Shown: in pieces, positions 11,986 through 22,659 of the stretch
Layout: every line of letters begins with the position of its first letter
Position numbering within the stretch: position 1 is the first letter of the stretch
Translations under genes and position numbers: made by a program
From: Prionace glauca
Taxonomy: Eukaryota; Chordata; Chondrichthyes; Carcharhiniformes; Carcharhinidae
Direction of reading: 5' to 3'
DNA: 64,000 nucleotides
Assembly: GCA_037974335.1 (NCBI GenBank)
Contig: CM075760.1
Location: forward strand, 59,774,515 to 59,838,514
Notes under the pieces: generated by a model
The model's database searches: none
What the model was told of the DNA's origin: nothing
The model's input: the letters and a program-made list of their open reading frames with translations, nothing else

Positions 11986-12971
11986 GTGTGTGTGAGAGAG
12001 AATGAGAGAGACTGTGTTTGGTGTGAATAACTCCCTCTCTGCTTCAGATCCACTGTCATCAGCAACTTCTCAAACAAACTTTTGACACATGCCCTTGTAA
12101 ACTAACATCTCATCTACCATTCCTCCCTAAAGCCCTTGAATGTTTTACCTTCCACATATTACAAATTGTTTTATCTTTCTAATCGTCTACAGCAAAATTT
12201 GTTTTTATTCACAATCTGTGGCCTTTATTCACTTGTAAACCATCAGAAATGGTCCCTCATGTAATATCCAAGGTAGACCTGACCAGCACAACAGCAATGT
12301 GGTTCAGTGAAAGAAACGACTGTAACAATCACAAGGCCTGGGACTACTATAAAAAATATTTGATAATTTCCATTTGTTCTTCAGTCTGAACTTTATTGAC
12401 ACTCCCACGTGGTGAGCTTTTGGACAATTTTATGATGCTTAGCGTTAATGCGTAAATGTGTTGTGAGAATGCAGGTTCTCTGGTATGGATGACTGATGGC
12501 CTCTGCCGGGATCATTTATACTGTATGGAAATAACTTTTGTGAGGAACTATATGTTACAGGTGACTTTTACTTCAGTTATGTGAGTACATTCAACACTAT
12601 ATGACTATCATTGCCATTCCGATTGCCTTCTGTTCGAATGTCACTGAGCTATGCTGGCTTCAGCATCATGGCTATAATATTTCTTAGGTAATTCTTGATC
12701 ATGAGTATTCCACATGATAAGCATGTCTTATATTTGTGCAAGTATTAGTAATTAATTCTAAGCTATGTTAGGCTGCACGGATCACTGCCTCTCTACGGTC
12801 TCGCAACATCCTAAACCCCTATCTGAATGAGCATGGAAAGTTACTACTTAATCTGTTTAATGAACTGTTAATAATTGTGGAAGTTAATTGCCTCCCTATA
12901 GATTTCCAACAGTATAAATGTGTGTTTATTTGACCTTGTCATAGAGAATCCTTCACTGTTTCTCATACAGA
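11986..12971. other. 5' flank of the second receptor
   Basis: A short GT/GA repeat at 11984-12015 and otherwise featureless sequence leading to the first exon at 12972. I see no clear promoter motif. Confidence 0.35.
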
Positions 12972-15747
12972 ATGCATGGGCAAATCAGTGGTGTAATTTA
13001 TGGCATTTACTATCCAATTATCGCTGCCATTGGGGTTCCGGGTAAGTCATTCTACTAAGTGATTAATTTCACACGCCGCTGTTTTATGGAGTTATTGCTG
13101 AACATGGCAACAAAGAACATGATATAATCTTTTCCATTTATCTTCTAAAACCTTATTTGCTCAGTGGTAGCCTATCATTTCATCATTTAATTATATATTT
13201 ATTTAGACTCAAGACTTACTCATTCAGTCTCTGACACATTCAATACTTTGTGGTTGTACTTGCCAGCATGCGTATAAGGAATAGAAGCTGTTCATGTCTT
13301 TGAAACCTGTAGTTGCTATGAGAATACGTTTGCAGGAATACAAACATTGGGCAATGTTCCACTGTGAGTGGACACAACATCCTAGTATATATTCTGTCAC
13401 GCCTGCTGAGAATTCTCTTTCAACGAGGTCGCCTTTTACTCTTTGAAACTCCAGTCGATATATCATTTTTCGCTTCTCATCATGGAACAATTAATATGAT
13501 TGCTCAGCAGAATGGAAACTGCTGTTTCCAAGCCAGCAGGATTTCTAAAGCAAACCATCTGAAGCTCCTTAAATTGTATTAACTTGACACATCCTACCTA
13601 CTGAAAACATTCCCGTGGAATTCTAACAAGTCAAACTGAATCTTTATCACATTATACAGTTTAACAACTGTAACTGATATGTAAACATTACTTACAGACT
13701 GCGTTGTTTGTGGAATACATGATACAAAGGTTGAATGCCAAATTTCGGACACAACCTGGGGATCTTCAGCCTTTCAGTCCTTAACTTTGTAAATATTGCC
13801 CTGAACCACATTGCCTTTCTGCCTCTTTCTGCTCCCCACATGCTTTCCTTAAGCGTATTTCGTCGTCCAGTTATTCAGCACTTAACATAATTAATACCTG
13901 CTCCTGTTATAGATATATAGATGATCTGGAGGAGGGAACCGAGTGTAGGGTGTCGAAATTTGGTGATGACACCAAGATTGGGGGAAAGACCAATTGTGCG
14001 GAGGGTGTGGAGAGTCTACAGAAGGATCTAGATATGCTGGGCGCATGGGCCAGGAAATGGCAAATGGAATTTAATGTTGGCAAGTGCGAGGTGGTCCACT
14101 TTGGTAGGAAGAATGGTAGGAAGGACTATTACTTACGTGGCGAAAAACTGCAGCAGACGACGGTGCAGAGGGACCTCGGGGTCCTTGTGCATGAGTCGCA
14201 AAAACCCAGCTTGCAGGTGCAGCAGGTGATCAGGAAGGAGAATGGGATGCTGGCCTTCATAGCGAAGGGGATTGAATATAAAAGTAGGGAGGTCTTGCTG
14301 CGGCTGTATATGGCATTGGTGAGGCCGCGGCTGGAGTACTGTGTGCAGTTTTGGGCGCCGTACTTCGGTAAGGAAATTTTGGCCTTGGAGGGAGTGCTCG
14401 CTAAATATTTTTAAGACGCGGGTTAATGGGTTTTTGATAAGAGAGGGGATTAAGGGTTATGGGGAGAGGGCGGGAATGTGGAACTGAGCCAAGACAGATC
14501 AGCCATGATCTTATTGAATGGCGGGGCAGGCTCGAATGGCTAGATGGCCTACTCCAGCTCCTATTTCTTATGTTCTTATGTTGTTAGATGTCAGATTGTG
14601 CTGCAACACTTTCCTGTTGAGAGACTTGGGAAATAGTTTGCCTCAAAGGTGCGAAATATTTGAAGGTTACCCTTGTAGCTCTTTCTGAAACACAATTGAC
14701 ACTGAGAAAAAAACAAGAACAGCCATCTCTTCTAACGAAGGTGAAATGGCAAAAATGTCCAGATAGGTCTGTCACACCCAAGTGCTTATTAGGAATTTGT
14801 TGAATAACTTCACAACTTTAATTTTCCTTTTCCTCTCAGTTAACGTGGTGGCGATTGTGATTCTGTCCCGAGGAAGGTGTGGTCTCTCCAAATGCATTAC
14901 TCGGTATCTGATTGCCATGGCAGTGACGGATCTCCTTGTCGTTGTCATTGCTGTGATATTCAATCGGATTATTGGCATTTATTTTCCAGTAAGTTTTATG
15001 TCATTGACTCCAGCCTGCACTCTGAGTTCTGTGATAATCTATGCAATCATGGAGTGCTCTGTTTGGCTAACCTTATTTTTCACCTTTGATCGTTATGTAG
15101 CCATTTGCTGCCAGAAATTGCGGACAAACTATTGCACTGTAAAAACAGCCGATGTGGTGATAGGGACGGTTTGTGTGTTGAACTGTTTGAAAAGGATTCC
15201 GTCGTACTTTATATATGAACCAGTCTATATAGTGAACAATGTGCCTTGGTTTTGTAAGATAAAATCAATCTACTACACTTCCTTCTCGTGGGCAGTCTAT
15301 GACTGGTTTGCACGTGTATTAAATCCTTTTCTACCATTCCTTCTGATTTTGTTGTTTAATGCACTGACCGTGAGACACATCCTGGCGGCCAATAGATCCC
15401 GCCGGAGACTCCGGACTAACAGCAGTGGAGAGAATCAAAGTGATCCAGAAGTGAAGAACAGGAAGAAGTCTATTGTTTTACTTTTCACCATCTCGGGAAG
15501 CTTTATTCTTTTGTGGATGACATACATTGTGGATTTCCTGTATGTGAAAATTACAAATGAATCTTATTCCTCAGGAACCAATTTCAACGACCCCAAATTC
15601 ATTCGCCAGGAAAGTGGAAACATGCTTCAGCTGCTGAGCTGTTGCACTAACACGTGTATTTATGCAGTGACACAGAGGAAATTCAGAGAGGAGTTGAAAA
15701 ATGCAGGAAAATATCTTGGCAATCTCGTCGTAAAAATAGTAAAGTAG
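12972..15747 (+). CDS. GPR139-like class A GPCR, two exons
   Basis: Seven-transmembrane receptor related to GPR139/GPR142 and paralogous to the copy at 887-1797. Exon 1 (12972-13041) starts at an ATG and encodes MHGQISGVIYGIYYP and the TM1 start, ending CCGG|GTAAGT in phase 1. Exon 2 (14840-15747) follows 'cctctcag' and rebuilds a Val codon across the join. Together they give about 325 residues, near the family norm of about 345. Visible landmarks are FTFDRYVAICC after TM3, VPWFC in ECL2, and a C-terminal CTNTCIY in which the Pro of NPxxY is replaced by Thr-Cys. That is odd, because the neighbouring paralogue keeps NPFIY. The 1.8-kb intron holds a CR1 LINE copy (13905-14582). Ligand and expression cannot be inferred. 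Confidence 0.85.
13905..14582 (+). mobile_element. CR1-type LINE copy inside GPCR intron
   Basis: Same family as the element at 6841. It is 5' truncated, with RT from DDLEEGTECRVSK onward (start of frame near 13920). It has lost about 300 bp internally after the ALEGV codons near 14398 and resumes with the 3' UTR and the 'cttatgttcttatg' tail at 14570-14582. The RT frame is open for 154 codons. It is inserted in sense within the receptor intron. Confidence 0.85.
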
Positions 15748-16080
15748 AAATTTCAAAAGGTTTGATTTAAGTTTAAACGGAAATGTATCTTGTTATCTCT
15801 GGCTATTTCTCCTTGACATGTGAGGTGAAATTCATCTTAGGCAGCTCTGTAAAACAAAACACCATTTTCATTTCTGTTCCATTCAGATGCCATGTAAGAA
15901 ATTTAGTAATGTGAATGAACAGAATCACTGGATGGCCAATTAGCTTTTAACAAAAGAAATACATTTATATAACATGAATAGATTGACAATAACACTATCC
16001 TCCTTCATTCCACTCAAGTCCTGCTGCAATGAACACAGTGAGGGCGCTCCCTCTTGTGGCAAGATGAGGTAAATGGTTTC
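15748..16080. other. 3' flank of the receptor; CTCF-like motif
   Basis: Mostly plain sequence. At 16042-16061 the minus strand reads TGCCACAAGAGGGAGCGCCC, which resembles the vertebrate CTCF core. This is motif resemblance only. Confidence 0.4.
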
Positions 16081-16249
16081 TGTCTGTGACATCACTGAAT
16101 CCCCAGATTACTGAAGGGTTATGTTGAAGCATAGAAAAGTTGGAGGATTGTGCTGCTGTATTTTTCTTATTCCTATTATATTTATTGTAATGCCGACAAA
16201 CCTATTCACAGAATTGATACCAATCTCAGAAACAGCTGCAAGTGAACTC

Positions 16250-16520
16250 GGGCACACACACACATTCACAGACATACACTCTCAGACAGACCCAGGCAAA
16301 CTCGCACACACGCGCAAGCACACTCACAGGCATACAATCTCAGGTAAACACATGCAAACATCCACACACACATTCTGAGACATACACTTTCAGTCAGACA
16401 CAGGCAAACGCGTAGATACCCACAAACAGACATGCAATCACAGACATGCAGACAACGTAAAACACTGAGACTTACACAAATGCACACACACTCAAACACA
16501 AACACTGTCACACACAATCT
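16250..16520. repeat. CA-rich degenerate tandem tract
   Basis: Imperfect CA/CACACT/CAGACA repeats. A similar tract lies at 17068-17262. Confidence 0.85.
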
Positions 16521-17067
16521 CCCAAGCACGGTGAGAGGCTGAGATCGCGCAGGGTTGATGTCAATTTCAATCGAAATAACCAGCTGGGTACTAAATTAAT
16601 AACAGAAGCAAATCTAAAGCTCGGTTTTCTTGCCAAATGAGAAACTATACAAATATACCCGAGAGTGGGAGTGGAATTGATGATTTGTTGGCTGTCGCAT
16701 CTCCCTGAACAAAATATTAAATCTGACAGATTATAAAGTTTGAATTCTAGCGTGTACAAAACGGAGGCAAGAATATGCTGAAAATAACCAGAATGACTGC
16801 TCGTACCTGTCGAATGAGAAAAAAAAGTTAACATGACCTTTCACCTGAACTGAAAAAAACATAAAGAAGTTGTAAGGAAATACCAAGGCCAATAAACGCT
16901 GCAAAGGATACAGAACAAAATGATATAATGGCACACTGATAGGATAGGATTGCAGGCAGAAGCACTAAATAAAAAAAGCAACAACGGTGCATGTTGGATG
17001 TAAAAACGTGGAAATGGAATAAGAACTACTGGCTATCATCTGAAACATAAAACAGACGCAATAGGAT

Positions 17068-17262
17068 GAACACAAACACGCACACACATACGTACACACA
17101 AACGAATGTACAAGCGCACACATGCACATACAGAAAAACACACTAAACAAACGCACATGCAGAAACTCGCCCAAGTACAAGCACACACACACACATACAT
17201 AAACACAAGCAGATACAAACATATGCAAACACACCGCACAAACACACACACACAAATTCACG
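17068..17262. repeat. CA-rich degenerate tandem tract
   Basis: CACA/ACATAC-rich repeat. Cys-rich open frames on its minus strand are low-complexity artefacts. Confidence 0.85.
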
Positions 17263-17380
17263 TTGCAAAGTTGTAGATGGGGTGAGGCAAGATTACAATC
17301 TATTATTGCTGAAATCAGCATTGATTTCCTGATTGTTGGCGACACACTGACGTTCCCGGACAAAACCTCACAGTAAGGTA

Positions 17381-17397
17381 CCACCAGAGGGTGCTCT
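17381..17397 (+). promoter_or_regulatory. CTCF-like motif
   Basis: CCACCAGAGGGTGCTCT fits the general CTCF core (CCAnnAGnnGGC). CTCF sites are frequent between V segments in mammalian antigen-receptor loci. Here the assignment rests on the motif alone. Confidence 0.4.
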
Positions 17398-18093
17398 CGC
17401 ACCGATAAACAGAAAGAATAATTCACTCTCCACAGAGAGAATCACAGATGCCTTCCTAAAATATCAGAGCAAAACACAACCTCGACAAGAGATAAGGAAC
17501 ATTTGAGAAATTGTATTAGTTTATTTCAACTGGCAGTTGGACTATCGCTGATGTTCTTAAATTTATTTGATCTACTTAGTTTAGTAATTGTCATTTGATC
17601 CAGTCCCCGTGTCTGTCTAATATTCAGCAATTCAATCCCAATCAGGTTTACAAGCCATTTTCCGGCGACCTATTTTCTGTGTTTATTTGGCCCGATGAGA
17701 GTGTTGCTGCTTCGGAGGAAGTGTATCCACAATGAAGAGATTTCACAAGGAAGTGACTGTGATCTCTAAAATAAACATTGAGAATAGAATTCTCCCCATG
17801 ACCAGTGAGCTTCAGAATGTTTCCTTCAGGCTGGAATGTTTTTGGTACTATGAGCAAGCCGGAAACTGCAGCTGCTGTGTCTATCGAGGTGCTGAAAGCA
17901 GCCCAGCTCGAGGTGTTTCCTTGAATATCGATCACCACTGAGTGATCTCACAGACTCAAAGAGGCACCATGACTGAAAAACTTGGGTGAAGGCTGATCCC
18001 AGGTTAATGAGGATTCTTGCCCGGCTGACAGTTGCATTGTGGCTGCATCTGCCCACGATTCTGTGCAACCCACAGCAGACACGGTTTCAAGGC

Positions 18094-18132
18094 AGTTTTT
18101 GTACATCAGTCAGACTGATTTCCATGACGATG
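18094..18132 (-). promoter_or_regulatory. 23-RSS with weak heptamer
   Basis: Minus strand: heptamer-like CATCGTC (18126-18132), exactly 23 bp, then nonamer ACAAAAACT (18094-18102), eight of nine to consensus. The heptamer keeps only four of seven bases, and its third C is lost. Confidence 0.7.
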
Positions 18133-18593
18133 AGACTGAAAGCGCAGTGATACACGGCAGCGTCAGTCAGCTGCAGACCAGAGATAGTCAAACTGGTGAA
18201 TTTACTCGATGTCTGAAGCTCTCCAGAAAAACGGCTTTTAGCAAAATCTGTTATATCTTCAACAAATATCGAATTTTCCCTCAATATAAATAGATGCTGT
18301 TTCTCTGAGTGTTGCCTGTACCAGGATGAAACGTAGTTGATCATTGTAATATCATAGGTACATGTTAAACTCAATGTTTCTTCTTCCGTCTTTCGTCCTG
18401 AGGATAGCGACAGAGTGACAGAATCTCCATGACTCAGATCTGAAAAACCTGCTCAAACAGAAATAAATCAGACCGATTGAATACTTAAAATTTCATTTCA
18501 AATCACGTTTGTAAAATTAAAGTAAATATGAAATGTGTTTGGTTCACAATTACTTGTTATGAATATTATCCAAACAGCCCAAATGTTGAGCAT
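18133..18593 (-). CDS. TCR V segment, intact frame, weak RSS
   Basis: Minus-strand TCR V. Leader exon 18554-18593 (ATG, MLNIWAVWIIFIT) ends ACAA|GTAATT. Exon 2 (18133-18448) follows 'tttgagcag' and continues in frame. It has SHGDSVTLSLSSGRKTEEE, Cys23 in SLTCTY, Trp in SSWYRQHSEKQ, FAKSRFSGEL, and LQLTDAAVYHC with Cys104 preceded by His rather than Tyr. Its FR1 is longer than in its relatives. Framework, CDR3 start (CAFSL) and nonamer resemble the V at 43.4 kb and the V at 4.1 kb, so the three form one family. The domain frame is open. The damaged heptamer may lower or abolish rearrangement. Confidence 0.88.
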
Positions 18594-19093
18594 TTCCTTT
18601 GCCTGTTCTGTAAAACAGGAATTGGATATTTGAAAACATCCGTTTCAAACTTCACCCTGTATATTTTGCCTCGGGATGCTCTCACTGCATTTCCCTGTGT
18701 CCGCGGTGGTGCTGTGGGGTTAGTAGCTGGTGAGCCGGCAGCCAGTGAATGGATTCACCCTGAGCTGGGTTCAGTCAATGTTCTGATAGGGAGAATGGTT
18801 TCCTAGTTAGACACGTGGGGCGAGATTTGTAGCCGGAAACAAGGGGTTGCCGATGGGGTTTTATTTATTCCGGCTTCAATTCTCCATCTCTGATTCCAGT
18901 AGAATCGACATCCGTGAGCGGATAAAGCTCGAGTCTCAGCTTCTTTCATCAGCTCGACAGAGAGACGCCACAGTTACAACTGGAGCGGGTTTTTGGCTCC
19001 TTGTTATTTCGTGTGAATATTATACACATATCCTAATTCTAAACTGAACTCCTTGGACAATTGCTTGAGCAGGAATTTCATATGATCTGAAAA

Positions 19094-19426
19094 ATGTTCC
19101 GAATTTACAGATTCTCTTTGCTGCTTTTCACTCTGATCTTCACGGGAGTGACTGGAGCAGATGAGGTGATGCAGCTCCCTCGGTGGGAGGTTGTCAGCGA
19201 AGAGGAAACCATATCCATCAACTGCACCACCACCTCTGCGTTTAGAAGCTTGTCTTGGTACAGACAGTCCCCGAATCAGCCACCCCAGCATCTGGTGACG
19301 GCCAGAAGAGAAACCGATCAAAGCGAGAGGATCACTGCCTCAATCGGGGGAGGCTCCAAATTCAGTGCCCTGACTGTGAGAGACGCCAGAGTTACAGACA
19401 CCGCCACCTATCTCTGTGCCGTGAGC
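19094..19426 (+). CDS. TCR V segment with leader and V in one exon
   Basis: A plus-strand V read from one ATG without an intron. The signal peptide (MFRIYRFSLLLFTLIFTGVTG) runs straight into FR1 (DEVMQLPRWEVVSEEETISINC), with Cys23, Trp41 (LSWYRQSPNQP) and DTATYLC with Cys104, followed by AVS and a good RSS. Every other complete V here has a leader intron. The neighbouring related segment at 22.1 kb has one between the signal and FR1. Loss of the intron through a retro-copied or gene-converted sequence is a possible explanation. No stop or frame break is seen and the RSS is strong, so it is probably usable. Confidence 0.9.
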
Positions 19427-19464
19427 CACAGTGTAACAAACACAGGGGGTCCCATACAAAAACC
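19427..19464 (+). promoter_or_regulatory. 23-type RSS (22-bp spacer)
   Basis: Heptamer CACAGTG (19427-19433), 22-bp spacer, nonamer ACAAAAACC (19456-19464). Both elements are consensus; the spacer is one base short of 23. Confidence 0.92.
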
Positions 19465-19814
19465 TGCATCGACTGTGAGAGCCACTCTGTGTGTCTGCAA
19501 TGTCGGCGGAGGGAGTGATGGGAGTATTTTAAAATAGTCAAAAAAGGAAATGAACGCAACTGAAAACAAAATATAGAATCTAATTATTAAAACACCGTCA
19601 GAAATGAAGAGAGTTGAAAACAGAAATGGCGAAGAGGAAAGACGGAGCATGTAAACTAAACTGAGTCATTGGAAAACAGGACAGAGGAAATTTAAGTCAT
19701 CGTAGAAGGAGTGGACAGAAAATGAGGAAAGTGTTGAAACAGAGATCAATATTGAAAAGAACCGAGTGTAATAGACAGAGTCAAAATCAGGTGATATCAT
19801 AAATAAAGAGAGAA

Positions 19815-19935
19815 TGGCCTTGTGGTATTATCGCGAGACGATTAATCCAGTAACTCAGTTAATGTTCAAGAGGCCCGGAATTCAGAATTTACTGATGACC
19901 ATGCAACCATTGTTCCGTTGGTATATTTGTCTGAT
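19815..19935 (+). repeat. SINE (second family), 5' part
   Basis: 'ggccttgtggtattatcgcg' and the following 'aatccagtaactcagttaat' match the tRNA-like head of the SINE seen at 35550 and 59440. Confidence 0.6.
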
Positions 19936-20239
19936 TATTAGCAAGCGTTCAAGTCTTTCGAAATGAACAATCCAGACTTATCAGTCGTGGATTTGTGGGC
20001 ATATTAAAGCAAGATTAATCCGTCTACTCGCCTGAACAGGAAACGGCACAAATGCTCTGGTATCAATACTAAACATCAAATGCAACAAATTCAAAATAAT
20101 GAGAAAGACATCAGAGGCAGTCGCAGTATCATAAAAGTAGTAAAACCTACAATAATCCGCTACACAAAAATCCCGCACTATCACGCAGCAATGTTAACAA
20201 CATTGAGAGTGGCTTTTTCACAGATGAGATCCCAAGACC

Positions 20240-21589
20240 TCATCTTTCACTAAAAGGTGGAGAACAGTGAGTTCACCTTGTCACAGGTGACAGCTGGAGT
20301 TACAGGAAATATCTTCACACCACAAACCACAGAGTGTTTAGGGGAAGGGTCTATATGTGAATTTCAGATGCTCGGGCGTAGAAACAGGTCTTCTGGACCA
20401 CAAGGTCTGGGATCCAACCCCACTTCGGTGTTTTATGACTACAGAAGCAGTGTTTCCGGGCCGGTCACACAAGTGGATTATCAGCTTGGAATTTTTTTAC
20501 AATACGCCCAATGTCAGGTGTAAGAGTCGGTGAGTTCAAAGGTCACCGATCTTGCACGGGTTAATGGAACTCCACTGCAGGAATTTGTCTGGTGTAATCA
20601 AGCTCCAATCTATTATAAGTCTCTGGTCAACCAGTGCAACCTCAGCGTGTGCACCAGGAGGATGAGAAGTGAGACTTAACGAATGAACTATAGAAATAAT
20701 TGCATTTCAGTGTCACTGGGTAATCTGAATAAGACGTTCAGCACAATGTTTCTAATCGAAGTGGTTCCTCAATGAATCATAAATTGAGAGACAGAGGGGG
20801 GAGTGTGTGCGTGTACATGTGTGTGTGTGAGAGTGAGTTCAAAATAACTGGAAAATACCTGGACTGCTCAATCTCTTTATCCCAGGGTTACTGTGGCAAC
20901 CCTGTCTGACACAGAATTAAAGATTCCCACTGTTTTCTGTGTTAATAAAGTTTTTAACATCACCACAGCGACAACACCGGAAATGAGCTTCCTTGGGTTA
21001 GAAAGTACTTTCGGACATCTGAATGCTGTAAAAGGCATCAATAAATTAATAAATTAATATTAATAAATTCTTTCTGTCCGATTTCGACTGAAATATCTTT
21101 CTAAAGATTAAATTCATTGCCCTCACGTTTCCACGGGCCCAGTAAAATTAATTTAATTTTCATTTTTTAAAATTTAAATCCGATTCTTTCCTGGATTGGG
21201 TAAATGAGTGGTCGCCTAGGATTTCCCGGATTCTGTCTCCAGTCGGTTCAGAGATTCTTTCCGCGCCAGAGGACAGGGCAGTCTGGCAGGAATAAGAATC
21301 CGGTAACTTCCCGAGGAAACAGCGCAGTGCTCAGTGAATGCTGCACCGTCAGAGCTGTCAGCCTCTCGGTGACCTGTTCAATCGAGGACACCGTGTTCCT
21401 TCTCAGCTGGAGGTGACACATCACATGGTCACTGTTTCCAAGAAGAGCAGGAGGAATGTCCTGTTTGATATCTGTTCACCAATCACAATTACCGAACACT
21501 ACAATATTACTGATGGAAATGACACGCTGAGTCTGAATTAGCTGCTGTGATCTCTGCTGAATTGCTCCCTCGTGTCAGGGGGATTCGCT
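20240..21589. other. No clear gene; weak V-like stretch
   Basis: An open stretch at 20257-20523 has vague V-like phrasing (SNPTSVFYDYRSS) but no convincing Cys23, Trp41 and Cys104 set and no RSS. A GT microsatellite lies at 20800-20832. I support no gene here. Confidence 0.3.
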
Positions 21590-21690
21590 GGGTAAATATA
21601 TGAGGTTAGGGGGAGAGGGTCTGGATGGGACTGTGGTCGCTGCAGATTCAGTGGCCGAATCTCATTCTGCACTGTAGGGATTCTATGACG
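21590..21690 (+). repeat. SINE 3' end abutting V promoter
   Basis: 'gagggtctggatgggactgt' and 'ctgcactgtagggattctat' are the 3' end of the tRNA-type SINE. Its last bases run directly into the CRE-bearing promoter repeat. Confidence 0.65.
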
Positions 21691-21969
21691 TTATAATGCT
21701 GTGACGTCACAATGCCGGAAGTTCTGTCGCATGCGCACTCACCTCCCCCACAGTATCATTACCGAAGCTCCTTCACTGATTCACTTTGCGCTCACAGGAC
21801 CCAGCGACCACTGTAGGGATTCTGTGACGTTATAATGTTCTGACGTCAGAATGCCGGATGCTGTGACGTCACAATACCGGATGCTTTGTGCATGCCCATT
21901 CTCCTCCCCCAAGCTATAAACGCTGAGCTCCCTCACTTCTTCACTTTGTGATCACAAGTGCCAGCGACC
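21671..21969 (+). promoter_or_regulatory. Tandemly duplicated V promoter (CRE, ETS, TATA)
   Basis: Two direct repeats, 21671-21809 and 21810-21969. Both begin 'actgtagggattct' and end 'ccagcgacc'. They hold three perfect CRE palindromes TGACGTCA (21702-21709, 21841-21848, 21864-21871), two TGACGTTA variants (21686, 21825), an ETS-type CCGGAAGT (21715-21722) and, in the second copy, TATAAA (21915-21920). CRE and ETS sites are established features of TCR V promoters. The V leader ATG lies at 22098. Confidence 0.78.
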
Positions 21970-22097
21970 AGGTTCTAACAGCCACAGTGGTACTGGTTTG
22001 GGGCTCGGTTTGATATCCAATAGCATTACTTTCCCAAGAGCTTCTCTCAGCCTGGGATCTGCTGACAGCTGCGTCACATAAGTCGATAGAATCCAGC

Positions 22098-22594
22098 ATG
22101 CTTCTGAGCTTCACTTTGATGATTATTTTCCTGGATTTCTTACTATTCCCTCGGTGTAAGTGTGGTCACTATTTCTGACAGGAATGTTTCACACCTCAGC
22201 AATGTTAGGTTCTGTTAAATTGTACTCAGCTTTATTGTATTATCTCGAATTGTGAATACGATTGTACTTTATTGTACTGCATTATAGTACGTTGTGTTAT
22301 TACTGCTAATGTACAATTGCAGATGCCGCTGACAGTGAAGAGTTATCACAGTCTCCGGAGTCAGTGGTTGTTACCGAGGGAGCCACTGCATCGTTGAACT
22401 GTTCAACCACAGTAGCTGTACTGACCCTGCAATGGTACAGACAAAATCCAGACAGAACCCTGCAGCACCTGATGAGTGGTACCAGCGAGCAGGGCAGGAT
22501 CACGGCTCAATACAATTTCGCAGAGAATCACAGCGTTCTGAATGTTAGTGAAACTCGACTGACAGACACTGCCACCTATTTCTGTGCGATGAGG
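22098..22594 (+). CDS. TCR V segment, intact
   Basis: Plus-strand V. Leader exon 22098-22155 (MLLSFTLMIIFLDFLLFPR) ends CGGT|GTAAGT. Exon 2 (22323-22594) follows 'acaattgcag' and keeps phase. It reads AADSEELSQSPESVVVTEGA, Cys23 in ASLNC, Trp41 in LQWYRQNPDRTLQHL, and LTDTATYFC with Cys104 plus AMR. It is related to the single-exon V at 19.1 kb (both have the TDTATY motif and a short, TRAV-like FR3). The promoter, splice sites, domain and RSS are all intact, so this is the best-supported functional segment here. Confidence 0.94.
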
Positions 22595-22633
22595 CACAGT
22601 ACAGCAAAGACCGTACAGGGCCGTACAAAAACC
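22595..22633 (+). promoter_or_regulatory. 23-RSS, near consensus
   Basis: Heptamer CACAGTA (22595-22601), 23-bp spacer, nonamer ACAAAAACC (22625-22633). Confidence 0.95.
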
Positions 22634-22659
22634 TGTCGCGATCACCCGCAAAGTGTATA

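Noticed and set aside
16121-16186. Signal-peptide-like open stretch (MLKHRKVGGLCCCIFLIP) preceded by TGTGACATCA
   Set aside because: It looks like a V leader with a decamer-type promoter, but the donor would be phase 0 instead of phase 1, and no V exon follows before the CA-rich tract.
16860-16960. Minus-strand stretch resembling the leader of the V at 4.1 kb
   Set aside because: There is limited similarity around the GCGTTTATTG text, but no ATG, donor or V exon follows, so it is not annotated.
20257-20523. Open frame with V-like words (SNPTSVFYDYRSS)
   Set aside because: No consistent Cys23, Trp41 and Cys104 and no RSS downstream.
21204-21541. AVSLSVTCSIEDTVFLLSW resembles a Cys23 to Trp41 stretch
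   Set aside because: Nothing V-like follows and there is no RSS. It could be chance or a very old relic.
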